DNA from: Zerene cesonia
Taxonomy: Eukaryota; Arthropoda; Insecta; Lepidoptera; Pieridae
NCBI RefSeq assembly: GCF_012273895.1
Contig: NW_024045138.1
Coordinates: 496,001-560,000 of the forward strand
Reading direction: 5' to 3'
Length of the DNA stretch: 64,000 bases
Shown: positions 12,951 through 23,979 of the stretch, piece after piece
How the letters are laid out: each line of letters opens with the position of its first letter
Numbering within the stretch: position 1 is the stretch's first letter
Position numbers and translations under genes: made by a program
Notes under the pieces: model-generated
What the model was told of the DNA's origin: nothing
What the model saw: the letters and a program-made list of their open reading frames with translations, nothing else
Database searches by the model: none

Positions 12951-13009
12951 TTTGAAATAATATCTTCTGAATGTATCCTGAGATCTTTAAATGGTGAATC
13001 AAAAAAAAA

Positions 13010-13042
13010 AATGATGATTAAGCCAGAAGCTTAATCATCATT
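13010..13042. repeat. Perfect 14-bp-stem hairpin, 5-nt loop
   Basis: AATGATGATTAAGC (13010-13023), loop cagaa, then its exact reverse complement (13029-13042), directly after a run of A. It resembles a snap-back duplication or a small-RNA-type hairpin, though the stem is too short for a typical pre-miRNA. Confidence 0.75.
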
Positions 13043-13326
13043 CCTAAAAGTCTCGCGTAGAAATTGTATATTATAATAGAATTAGTTACATAAAAACTGG
13101 AGCTCTCACCAAATTAGGCTTTCTTCTTATTTGGCAACGAATTTGAACGAAAAGTAGGTGTCACTTTCACTGTAGAGTGTTTAATTACAAAAATGGACAA
13201 ATGGACAAAGTGCCAAGTTATTTCGTAACGTAAGGAAAGTTATACCTACCACCCAGAGGCTTAATTTTTATACCTTTTTCACCGACTTTAAACAGTCTTT
13301 TCTATTTTTGTAGTTGCATTCTCTTC

Positions 13327-13566
13327 TCTATATATGCTTATGTATGTTAATATATGAGATGCAAGTGTGACTGATCAATGAACGCACAGCCCCAACTACT
13401 GGACCGATCGGGTTGAAATATGGCATGGAGATAGCTACTATGGCGTACGCTTACCCTAAGAAAGTCTTTTTATATTTAAATTCGACCCCAAGTGGATAAA
13501 ACAGGGGATGAAAATCTGTACCAAATTTATTTTGATCACACGGACGAAGCTGCGAGCGAAAGCTAG
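13327..13566 (+). mobile_element. Helitron-like remnant of a second family
   Basis: It contains 'ccccaactactggaccgatc' and 'gaaatatggcatggagatag' and ends 'gaagctgcgagcgaaagCTAGt', a typical Helitron 3' end with a small GC stem. The 5' boundary is only approximate. Confidence 0.55.
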
Positions 13567-14201
13567 TTTTATGTACGTTCATGGAATATGCATTAAAATT
13601 GTATTGTGTGAAAAATATCTCGAAGGAAACTTTACGCTTACAAAGGAACAGTGAGGGCGTGTGTGGGAGTAGATAATGAAGACAGAGAGAATAAATAACA
13701 AAAGTTACATTATTATCTTTTAAAAATAGATAAAAGCTATTGCTTATGGAACGCTAATAGGTTCCCTTTGAATAATAAGAATAAAAAAGTAATAATATGT
13801 TCATCATGCTTACTAATTAAGATGTTATTTGGCACACTTATTTGGTAAAAAAACATGTTTATTAAAATTAGATGAAAGATTAATTAAAAAAAAATGATTG
13901 TTCTGTTTTAGCGAAATGGCGCTAGTGGCTTGTATTCTGTAAATTAGCCTAAACCTGGAAAAAAAAGAGCTAGACATTTTTGTGAACAATTCTTTTCACT
14001 CTTATATGCAACTTTTGCCTACGTTAATATTTTCTATTTAAACGTGTCCATTTGTTTTCTTTTCAATAAAAAATTCCTCGTGCTTTTCTATGATAACAGC
14101 ATATATTTTTTAAGTTTTAAGGATTTGTGGTAACATAAAATAAATAGGAAAGCATTTTTTTAACATAGATTACAGTTGCGACAAAATGGAGGTCAACTTA
14201 C

Positions 14202-14265
14202 CAAAAACAATAAAAAAAACTGTATCTATGGCACGGCACTTCCCTAAACGCACAATGTCCGCCAT
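14202..14265 (-). other. Possible first coding exon of an unidentified gene
   Basis: On the minus strand an ATG at 14265 in good context (cgttATGGCGG) opens 21 codons beginning MADIVRLGKC and ending in a hydrophobic run VFFIVF. A consensus donor G|GTAAGT follows at 14201. Upstream (14270-14620) is CpG-rich relative to the region and could be a promoter. I found no matching downstream exon on minus between here and 7 kb, so this may equally be a leader with a small uORF or chance. Function unknown. Confidence 0.25.
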
Positions 14266-14624
14266 AACGTCTGATCTAATGTTTACGTCACTACACTTTC
14301 ACTACGAACGTTTGTAACATCGTATAATCACTTATGAAACGGGGGCTCTGCACTCACAGGCAAGTTCAACGCCACGACCAAAAGAAAAATTAAAAAAAAA
14401 AAAATGTTATGTCAAAAATGCACCGTGTGGTTTTGGAGGGAATGTTGAGGTGTCTGTCAGATGGAATTTTTTTGAATTTGAAAAAAACGTGTTTCGCGCT
14501 CACTTTCATGGCGCGTTATGCGGCGCGCGCGTTTTGGTTCTTGCTTTTACTTTCAAACAATCAGAGGGGAGCGCATCAAATCTTTGATGATATTCAGATT
14601 TTAAAAGGGCCACTTCTATGATTC

Positions 14625-16140
14625 ATTGTATTGTGGTTTGTACCATCCGTAAATGCATAATAAGTACGTCCCAGATTGAGAGAGATCTGTGTTATGAAAT
14701 ACGGTTACAAGGATTAAATCACATCATCAGTAAAACGAAACTTTATCCTTTTTACTTTAATATTTTGATAACATTTTTAACTTACTCACAGTTGTTATTT
14801 TTGCCCCTTTTTAAATGTATATAATATTGACACTGCAATAACTTCACATATTGTTGCCATTAATAGGCCAAAATGTACCCACACAAATTAATTGTTTCTT
14901 GCCCTATTTCCTCACAATAATTTCAAAATTATAAGCTATTGCAGTTCTGATGATCTATAAGGAGCAGTTAAGTTGGTGCAATGGAATACTAAATACTTTT
15001 TTTAATAAAAATGAAATCGCCTTCAAATTGTCATTTCTAGATCAGTTCATCCAGTAGAAAGTTATGAGGAAACAAATAAGGTAATACTGATGAATTCAGA
15101 TCATTCTTCTTTTTTCGAAGTCGGTTGAAAAAAAACACTTCTTGTATGTATAAATGCAAGAGTATATTGAATTAATGTATAGTACTTGCCAAAGCTTTCT
15201 AGAAAATCCATTTATCAATATTACTGAAGTAAATGCTATTTCTTTGTACAGTTCTTTTAAATAATTGACTAATCTATATCCTAGACATTTCACGCTGCGC
15301 CATCTAGTGTCAATCCTTATAAACGCTTAAACATGCATGGCATTAAAACACATTACTGAAGCACACTTTAATACATTATTTAAATACACGTTACAGCTAT
15401 ATACTGTGTGAAAACATTAATACAAGATACCAAAAATAAATTTAATATATCCAATATATCTTAAACACGATTTATACAAAAAAAAATTGTAGATAGTTAG
15501 GTGCTCTAACCTACAGAATGTTTTATAAAATCATAACACAAAGTCTAGTATAGTATTTTGTTATGTGTGATAAAGTGTTTAAAATCTTCATCGCAAATGC
15601 ATATAAAAGTTGTCATAACGTCAATTAATGTGTTTTTTTTTAAATATAATATTTGTTTTGAAGTTCTTTTTTATCAATTTATTTACAATATCAAAATGCT
15701 TTTATCAACCAGTATTATCTTGCTTTAAATTTTCTATGTCTAAACATTTACTGGGCTAATACAATTTTTACTATTGGATATTTGGTCTAGTACTTCTGCA
15801 AACCTTCTGCTGTAGTATTCAGTATGAATATCTGTTGCGCCATCTTGTACTTAAAATTTTGTCCCTCCATCCCACAACACGGATAAATGGAACCTTCGAG
15901 ACGGGCCCAGATGTTTCCCTGTATTGCAATGACAATAAAAATCAAAGGAAAATCTCAAAATATAAACAGAAACATGACAATATCGCGTGTAAAACCCACA
16001 TCTCGCAACTCCACCATTTGTGGAGCTGTTGCAAAACATAAGGTCCGGCATGATGACACTGAAGTTTCTATTTTGTTTTTATTATACACGCCTAACTAAC
16101 TCTTTCTTAATCTCAATATAAGGTATGTTTTTACTAGCTG
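14625..16140. other. AT-rich intergenic sequence
   Basis: No gene seen. A short 'gcgccatct' word, common in lepidopteran repeats, occurs near 15297 and 15838, but no element boundaries could be set. Confidence 0.45.
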
Positions 16141-16178
16141 TCTCGCTTTCAACGATTTATTCACTTGTATTCAATATA

Positions 16179-16389
16179 AAAAGTGAAGTCCCGTGCCCCC
16201 TACTGGGGTATGGGGCAGATAATGTACACCTGTTTCACTGACCGATTTTCTTTGCGGACAAGTAGGTGATCAGCCTTCTGTGTCCTGCCAGACCGAGACA
16301 TTTTTTTTTGTGCGTCCCCACCGGGAATTGAACCCAGGACCCCTCGATTTTACGCTCACGCGTTAACCACTGTGCCAAGGAGGCGGTCA
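16179..16389 (-). mobile_element. tRNA-derived SINE with target-site duplication
   Basis: Read on minus, the head is tRNA-like: an A-box-like 'tggcacagtggttaacgcg' and a B-box-like 'gggttcaattcccggtg', i.e. an internal Pol III promoter, followed by a non-tRNA body. It is flanked by 14-bp direct repeats TTGTATTCAATATA at 16165-16178 and 16390-16403. A near-identical copy is at 50496. Confidence 0.9.
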
Positions 16390-16985
16390 TTGTATTCAAT
16401 ATAGCATACAAATATATGCCCCGTATAGCATACTTATGTACATTCAGTTTTGTTTCGTTTAAAAAACCTAGATTTTTTTTTAATATTTCGTATGTCTTGT
16501 ATGTATTTCAGAAAATTTAATTCATTCCGTTCAGCATTTCATGCTTAAAAACTAAACAGAATTATTTATGTATTTATTATATTTTTTTCACAGTGATGAT
16601 GTCATTTGGCTGTTCAATTGAAAACCAGGTACAAACTACGATTAAATAAAAATAAAAAAATAAACGTTTTGATTTGAAAACCCTGAGGAAATTATACAAG
16701 GAAGGCTTTCGCAAGAATTTTACATGCATCTTTATAAACGAAAAGTTTATCGCATTAAGATTTCAAGCATGACTGTCAGAAACGCTCTTCATCCAGTAAA
16801 AGGCTTATATTGACCTAAATTCCATTATGTTTCTCACAATATAGGAAGATGGGGAAGACGATTGATCGTCGATGACATCCATCCTGTCTTTTGTGTGAAC
16901 TTTATTGAAGTGCCGCCTTTTATACTTACCTGCCATTTCTGGGTCATACTTTACATAAATGAAAAAATATTACTATTATTGAGTA

Positions 16986-17176
16986 CTAGCTGCGCCCCGT
17001 GGTTGACCCGCGTAAGTCCGTATCCGGAATTTCGGGGTATAAAGTTGCCTATAAGTTATTCTGGTTGTCCAGCTATCTACGTGCCAAATTTGATTGCAAT
17101 CGATTTAGAAGTTTTTGCGTGAGTAACAAAGACACACACATCCTTACAAACTTTCGCATGTATAATATTAGTAGGA
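16986..17176 (-). mobile_element. Complete short Helitron, minus orientation
   Basis: On minus it starts TCCTACTAATATTATACATG at 17176 and ends GGGGCGCAGCTAG at 16986. The flanks are A before and T after, the Helitron A|T signature. Confidence 0.85.
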
Positions 17177-18194
17177 TACGATTTGGCTAAGCTTTATTGA
17201 TGCAGTTTATAGGCTACAGGCTTGAACGTCTCTCTCTTATCCTATGCTTTTGATTCTGGCCCTCATTTACGCACGAAATTGTTAATGTATTTCGAATCAG
17301 CGTCTATCTTCGATTATTATTGTGTGTTTTTCGATCAATCTATAGACGGTTGAAGGTACATAGAATTATTTTAAACCAAAATACATGTTATGAAACATAT
17401 TTCTTTTTTTCCCTTCGTTATTATTGCTGCTGTAATAAGCTTACTAACATAAAAAAGGTTTTTAACAGTAAAAATAGTAATAAGTGTTATCGTTATTTTT
17501 TCTGAATCTTTGTCACAAACATCATATATTATTTAAAATCATGTAGCACTTGTGTTTTATCTTTAAGTCCAAATGTAGGCGGTACATTTGTATGATAAAA
17601 ATGTTATGCAATTTATTTGTGCACGCCTGCCATATTATTCAAAGCAAATGTCGTTCAACGCGAAATATTATATATGATGATATCATGTAGGCGGGAATAT
17701 TTTAGTACTATGCGTATAACCTGAGTTATATACTAAAATAAATGTATCATTATATTTTGTGTATAATTTCATGTCGATTTATAAATACGTGAGTTACATA
17801 AACTTGTTTTTTCATAATATTCGCATTACACGTATTTTAATTACCTAATGATAAATGCATGTTTTTTGAAATTATGCCTGAAAGTCACGCATTATTTGAC
17901 GAACTAATAAACATTAGGGATATAAAAAAGTACCACTCAATATAGCAAATTGCATAGTTTAGGTACCTACTAGTTAATTTGCTATTATGTAACTACCAAG
18001 GACAGTTGCAATTGTAAATCACACAATCTTTATATTCGAAAACTTGTATTATGTATTTAAACTTTTCATAACAATACAAACAATACATAAGCGTTTCAAT
18101 TAAAGTCAAATTGCTTTTAAGCTCCAAATAAATTTTTTGTCAATTAATAAATAATACAATTAAATGGGAAAGTGATTCTCTCGTTTTCCATCCG

Positions 18195-18233
18195 TCAAAA
18201 ATAATAGAATCTTGCTGATTCTATTATTTTTGA
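18195..18233. repeat. Perfect 17-bp-stem hairpin, 5-nt loop
   Basis: The arms 18195-18211 and 18217-18233 are exact reverse complements around the loop ttgct. The word 'gaatcttgct' is also present as a direct repeat just after it (18234-18244), which points to a template-switch origin. Confidence 0.8.
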
Positions 18234-18564
18234 GAATCTTGCTATTTCAGGAAATCAAAATTGCCAACAAAGAATTAATCTAAACATCTAACCAAAACCT
18301 AAAATCTGTGCTACAAACTATCTCATTCACAAATGCAATATATTACATGTGAAATGAATTTTCTAACATCGCGTTGCATTACAGAGGAAACTTAATTACG
18401 GTCCTCTTGCCTCCATGTACATCCGCTTTGATACAGCTCTCAGAGTGCACAGTAATTAAGTTATTTATGTTTGCAGTACCTAGTGCTTCTGTGTTCAATA
18501 TTTCATGTAAACCTTGTTGCAAGATGGGAGACAATTGAATTCTGCGTTGATTGTTTTTGTGTAT

Positions 18565-19564
18565 NNNNNNNNNNNNNNNNNNNNNNNNNNNNNNNNNNNN
18601 NNNNNNNNNNNNNNNNNNNNNNNNNNNNNNNNNNNNNNNNNNNNNNNNNNNNNNNNNNNNNNNNNNNNNNNNNNNNNNNNNNNNNNNNNNNNNNNNNNNN
18701 NNNNNNNNNNNNNNNNNNNNNNNNNNNNNNNNNNNNNNNNNNNNNNNNNNNNNNNNNNNNNNNNNNNNNNNNNNNNNNNNNNNNNNNNNNNNNNNNNNNN
18801 NNNNNNNNNNNNNNNNNNNNNNNNNNNNNNNNNNNNNNNNNNNNNNNNNNNNNNNNNNNNNNNNNNNNNNNNNNNNNNNNNNNNNNNNNNNNNNNNNNNN
18901 NNNNNNNNNNNNNNNNNNNNNNNNNNNNNNNNNNNNNNNNNNNNNNNNNNNNNNNNNNNNNNNNNNNNNNNNNNNNNNNNNNNNNNNNNNNNNNNNNNNN
19001 NNNNNNNNNNNNNNNNNNNNNNNNNNNNNNNNNNNNNNNNNNNNNNNNNNNNNNNNNNNNNNNNNNNNNNNNNNNNNNNNNNNNNNNNNNNNNNNNNNNN
19101 NNNNNNNNNNNNNNNNNNNNNNNNNNNNNNNNNNNNNNNNNNNNNNNNNNNNNNNNNNNNNNNNNNNNNNNNNNNNNNNNNNNNNNNNNNNNNNNNNNNN
19201 NNNNNNNNNNNNNNNNNNNNNNNNNNNNNNNNNNNNNNNNNNNNNNNNNNNNNNNNNNNNNNNNNNNNNNNNNNNNNNNNNNNNNNNNNNNNNNNNNNNN
19301 NNNNNNNNNNNNNNNNNNNNNNNNNNNNNNNNNNNNNNNNNNNNNNNNNNNNNNNNNNNNNNNNNNNNNNNNNNNNNNNNNNNNNNNNNNNNNNNNNNNN
19401 NNNNNNNNNNNNNNNNNNNNNNNNNNNNNNNNNNNNNNNNNNNNNNNNNNNNNNNNNNNNNNNNNNNNNNNNNNNNNNNNNNNNNNNNNNNNNNNNNNNN
19501 NNNNNNNNNNNNNNNNNNNNNNNNNNNNNNNNNNNNNNNNNNNNNNNNNNNNNNNNNNNNNNNN
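18565..19564. other. Assembly gap, 1000 N
   Basis: Exactly 1000 N, a conventional placeholder, so the true size is unknown. Reading frames crossing it have no meaning. Confidence 0.99.
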
Positions 19565-19723
19565 ATAAATGTTATTTGCAGTTAACAATTTTCTTTTTTC
19601 TTTATTACAATATTTATGGCAAGACTAGGTATATGTATTACAGATACTAGATTACTAGTATGATATGTTATCTGTGCTGGATTGATTAGAAAATTAATCA
19701 ATGTACGGAGGTATTATAAATAA

Positions 19724-19920
19724 CTAGTTGCGCCCCGCGGTTTCAACCGTGTAAGTCCATATCCCGTAGGAATATCGGGAAAAAAATCCTATATGTTATT
19801 CCTGTAGTCCAACTGTCTACGTAACAAATTGCATTCCAATCGGTTCAGTAGTTTTTGCGTGAGAAAGCATCAAAAACACACACATCCTTACAAACTTACG
19901 CATTTATAGCATTAGTAGGA
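19724..19920 (-). mobile_element. Complete short Helitron, minus orientation
   Basis: On minus it starts TCCTACTAATGCTATAAATG at 19920 and ends GGGGCGCAACTAG at 19724, with A and T flanks. Same family as 7979, 16986 and 23459. Confidence 0.85.
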
Positions 19921-20104
19921 TTTGTGTAATCCAATTCACTATGAAGAGATGGAGATTTGTAAATAACTTTTTCGTTTAGTCAAGGGCACACATACAAATA
20001 TTTTTAAACGTGCATCATGTAATATAACTATTAGATCATATAATTCTTTACTCTGGTCAAAGCTGGGGCGGTTAGTTTATTATTCTAATAGCACTGGCAT
20101 TTAT

Positions 20105-20342
20105 ATGTGGTTGTCGAGCACGCTTCGGCACGAATTGGGCCAGCTCACACTGGGGAAGTACCACACCCCCACAGAAGACCGGCGTGAAATAGCATTCTGC
20201 TGTGTTTCGTTCGGTGAGTAGTGGAGCCGGAGGCCCATATCCTTTTCCTTACCCTTTCCAGGCCTTTCCTTTATTCCTCTCGCTAATCCTTCCGTAATCC
20301 CTTCCCAAAAAGTCGGCAATCCATTTGTAGAGGCGTCAGGTC
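20105..20342 (+). repeat. Dispersed lepidopteran repeat, copy 2, 5' part (interrupted by a SINE)
   Basis: It matches 9493-9700 through 'accacacccccacagaagac' and 'tgctgtgtttcg'. The match to 58505 resumes after the inserted SINE, from 20676 ('ttgtgcctctataaatgttcacgggcggtg...') to about 20770. Confidence 0.75.
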
Positions 20343-20355
20343 TGCAATGGACCTT

Positions 20356-20675
20356 CATCATCATCATCATCATCGTCATCATCAGCCCATATATGTTCCC
20401 ACTGCTGGGACATAGGCCTCCTATGAGGGTTCAGGCCATAATCCACCGCGCTGGCCAAGTGCGGGTTGGCAGATGTCACATGTCGTCGAACTTTTAATTC
20501 TTGGACATGCCGGTTTCCTCACGATGTTTTCCTTCACCGTTTAAGCAGTGGTTATGTTATCCACATGCGCAGATAAATTGAAAAATCAATTTATTTCCTG
20601 CACGCTCGCCCGGTCTCGAACCCCGACTTATCGATTTTGAAGTCCGAGGTTCTCACCACTGAGCCACCACTGCTT
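20356..20675 (-). mobile_element. SINE nested in another repeat, 13-bp target duplication
   Basis: On minus it begins with a tRNA-like head ('gtggctcagtggtgagaacc' A-box-like, 'ggggttcgagaccgg' B-box-like). It passes through 'catcgtgaggaaaccggcat' and ends in a (GAT)n-type tail at 20356-20385. Direct repeats TGCAATGGACCTT flank it at 20343-20355 and 20676-20688. It is the most intact of several copies in the window. Confidence 0.9.
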
Positions 20676-20769
20676 TGCAATGGACCTTGTGCCTCTATAA
20701 ATGTTCACGGGCGGTGGTATTGCTTACAATTACGCGACCCACCAGCTCCATTGCCGACTGTGACATAAG

Positions 20770-21177
20770 AAAAGGTGAAGTTATTTTATTGAAGTCTTGC
20801 ATGGACATTCCAGCATTTTGTTCAATAACTCATGAACTATTTGCTCTTTTCAAAGAGATGGAAAAGAGCTTTGTATTGAAGTTTATAAAGAAATTTCTAT
20901 CAAGTTACATTCGAGGTTGATATTCGCGTTCACAACTGGGACGCTTATGGTTTCTGTGAGTGGTCTTATATATAAACGAGAAGCGATGTTTTATTTGTAC
21001 TCTTGCCTTTATTTGTACTCAGATATTATGTGGGTAAATGATATCTGTAGTTTCTTTCTTTGGCTATATTTAATTAAACTAAATTTAGTTTGTTACTTGT
21101 CTACTTATATGCATACATATATGTATTTCATGAAGTTATTAAAGACGCAGACTTCATGTAGTCGCAATATTAAAGAT
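20770..21177. other. No gene recognised
   Basis: Overlapping incidental open frames on plus (20675-20920, 20917-21180) have no family resemblance; the first starts inside a repeat. Confidence 0.5.
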
Positions 21178-21350
21178 TAGCGGTCCGCCCATGCTTCGCC
21201 CGTGGTACTTATATAGCCTAAAGCCTTCCTCAATAAATAGGCAATCTAACACTGAAACAATTTTTTAAAACGGACCAATAGCCCTGAGATTAGCGCGTTT
21301 AAATAAACAAACAAACTCTTCAGCTTTTTAATATTAGTATAGATAAAGTA
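21178..21350 (-). mobile_element. Helitron-like element, third family
   Basis: On minus it starts near 'ctatactaatattaaaaagc' and ends '...gggcgaagcatgggcggaccgCTAA'. The body shares 'aacaaacaaactcttcagct' (plus orientation) with 22758-22915. Confidence 0.55.
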
Positions 21351-21914
21351 TATAGAATTAAACAATTATAATATGTGCCAACTAAATTATCTTATTTACT
21401 CTCATACAGAGCATACGGTACAAAATTATTAAATCCCGGTGATTCTAATCAGTATTATATTACATATTAATAATTTTACGAGTTTATTTATATTATTATA
21501 TAAGATAATCTCATAAAATTATTGCATTATCATCTACACTTGTTAAATAGTACGAAGTACGAAGTTTGAATTAAATAAATCCGTTTAAAGTGGGTCAAAA
21601 TTGAGTCTTTGTAAATAAAACACGAACATATACCAAGATTCTACTAGGAATAAATGTTTTTGTATGACGACACTTGCGCTCGCTTTAGCACGATACTTGG
21701 GCCAGGAAGTCTATTTCCCAACGCTTCGACTCGTGTCAAACTTGTCACAAGTGACTGCCCTCGTTTCTCGTGGCTCCACGCGAATTTGTTACCACACGAT
21801 GGGTTTTTCTTGTATTTAAATTGTCTATTATTTGTGGTCTATGTTTATTGTTTGAAAAAATGAGTCGGCGAGTCGAGACTAGGCGGGCATGTAGAAAATA
21901 AATAGATTTTTCAT

Positions 21915-22060
21915 TTTATCTGCGCATGCCGATAACATCACTGTTTGAAACGGTGAATGAAAAAATTTTGAGGAAACCGGCATGTATGAGACTTAAAAGT
22001 TCGAAGACATGTTACATCTGTCAACCCGTCTTGGCTAACGGGGTGGTGTATCAAGCAAAT
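21915..22060 (+). mobile_element. SINE fragment (same family as 20356)
   Basis: It matches the body of the 20356 SINE in plus sense: 'atctgcgcatgccgataaca', 'ttgaggaaaccggcatgtat', and 'caacccgtcttggctaacgg'. Head and tail are missing. Confidence 0.7.
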
Positions 22061-22189
22061 CCAGATAGGAATATATAAAGAAAAATAAAATTGTAACGCT
22101 TGCTCACCCTTTCGAGGAAAATTTTTCAATTAGTGAAAAAAGAAAGATTATTACGTTTGAAGTCTAACGTTCTGTAAAGATATCGAAGA

Positions 22190-22750
22190 AATGAAATGAA
22201 ATTATCTTTATTTTCATCGGAAAATAGACTATTATTACACTTAGATAAAAATAGCAAAAGTTTCCCTTATTACTGTCACTGTAAATTAATTTAACGAATT
22301 GTTTCTTTGATTCAGCTAAAAATATAAGTAAAATGCTTATACTAGACCCTAAAAATTATTATATTGGGCACTCGTTTTAGTTCCACTCGGGTTTTAATTC
22401 ACACCTCCAATGGAAAAAAAAAATCTATTTGATTCCTTGTACCTCATTCCGCGGTGGCCCCTTTGCCTGTTTACCGTTAGAAAAAAAAACCTGATCCTTG
22501 TGGTTCATGAAATAAAATAGTAAATAGACGAAAAAAAAGAAGATTCTTGAAATAGCGATGTAAACATATAAAACAGGGACCAACGAACGGGAGGAAGTTT
22601 TGATTGAATAAAACGCGTTTTGATTCAATCATGACTTCGTTCAACTTCAGATATATTTGAATTGCTTTTTACATACACTCGACGTAATATTTCTATAGCG
22701 GCGGATATTGAATAAGTTTTATGGATATTTAAATTACGTTTCTCGTATAT
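22190..22750. other. AT-rich, no gene
   Basis: A 'gaaatgaaattatctttatt' word near 22192 resembles LINE 3' tails. The rest is unassigned. Confidence 0.35.
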
Positions 22751-22757
22751 TATTTAA

Positions 22758-22915
22758 CTAGGAATCCGCCCCAGCTTCGCTCGTGGTGCATATATAGCCT
22801 ATAACCTTACTCTATAAATGGGTTATCTAACACTGAAAGAATTTTACAAATCCAACCAGTAATTTCTGAGATAAGTGCCTTCAAACAAACAAACAAACTC
22901 TTCAGCTATATATGT
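22758..22915 (-). mobile_element. Helitron-like element, third family, copy 2
   Basis: The minus-sense 3' end is CTAG at 22758-22761, preceded by 'gagcgaagctggggcggatt'. The body matches 21178-21350 ('atatatagcctataacctta', 'aacaaacaaactcttcagct'). Confidence 0.6.
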
Positions 22916-23458
22916 ACCACAGACGAGGCTGGGGCGGACCGCTTGTCTGGTTACATAGCGTTCCTCCAAGGTATTAAGTAGTTACCTTTAGATAGTAGAT
23001 TTAAAGTTTCTGCGTTAGTTAGAAGCACGAATTTGAATTTGACATTTATTACAAGTCCTAACTAAACTCGTAGTTGTATTATGGAATTACCTCGTTATAT
23101 TAAGGACTTATCTCTATGATTTAAATAGAAATAATACTATCACTGAATTCTGGAGGAAGATAATAATGCCCATCATTTTAAAACTAGTTAGGAGAGCCTC
23201 AATTCAGTGTATAAAAAACAAATTTGCTTTGACAAATAACGATGCAGTGGTCTGATGAGAACCGGAACTAATCTTTGTAAGTGCTATTCAGTGTACGTTT
23301 TTTTCTTTATTCCTTTAGTCTGAATAAACAGAAGGTGTCTAGAAATAAACGAAAGGTGCATAGTGACTCATCTTTTATTCCAGGAATTTATGTTTGTAAT
23401 CAAGGAAAGTTAAATAAATGTTTTTTTTTGGACAACTTACAATCAGTCATATGAACTA

Positions 23459-23658
23459 CTAGCTGCGCCCCGCAGTTTCACCCGCGTAAGTCCGTATCCC
23501 GTAGGAATATCAGGATAAAAAGTAGCCTTTATGTTATTCCAGTTGTCCAGCTATCTACGTACCAAATTTCATTGCAATTGGTTCAGCAGTTTTTGCGTGA
23601 AAGAGCAACAAACACACACATATCCTTACAAACTTTCGCATTTATAATATTAGTAGGA
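23459..23658 (-). mobile_element. Complete short Helitron, minus orientation
   Basis: On minus: 5' TCCTACTAATATTATAAATG at 23658, 3' GGGGCGCAGCTAG at 23459, A and T flanks. It is closest in sequence to the 7979 copy. Confidence 0.88.
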
Positions 23659-23761
23659 TAGGATAAATACATTATATTACATAGATAAGTTTAGTAAGTT
23701 CTTAAGTTACAAAGCTTCACAATTTTCTAGTGAAAATCTGAGTCATGTTAAAAAATTAGAA

Positions 23762-23975
23762 ATTTTAATATATAAAAATTCAATGTCATGATGTATGTTC
23801 CCATTGAACTCTTCAACTCAACCGATTTTGATGAAATTTGGCATTTTATGTGTATTTAGTCCAACTTAAGATATAGGACAGTTTTTATTTCGATAAGTTA
23901 TCCCAATAATTTATAATCTTAAAATTTTTATTTTTACTCATCCGCAGCAACGTGTGGCCAGGTAATAATTAAAAA
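23762..23975 (+). mobile_element. Probable Helitron or other transposon remnant
   Basis: It contains 'cttcaactcaaccgattttg' and 'gatgaaatttggcattttat' and ends near 'gcagcaacgtgtggccaggt'. These phrases resemble lepidopteran Helitron bodies, but the termini are not clear. Confidence 0.4.
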
Positions 23976-23979
23976 TATT

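Noticed and set aside
16300..16389. Possible tRNA gene on minus
   Set aside because: A- and B-box-like motifs are present, but it is the head of a SINE with target duplications and no cloverleaf-quality tRNA was seen.
18471..19650. Long open frames on both strands across 18471-19650
   Set aside because: They consist almost wholly of N from the assembly gap.
20355..20385. (CAT)n run as a possible microsatellite or CRISPR-like repeat
   Set aside because: It is the tail of the SINE; no spaced repeat array exists and the DNA is eukaryotic.
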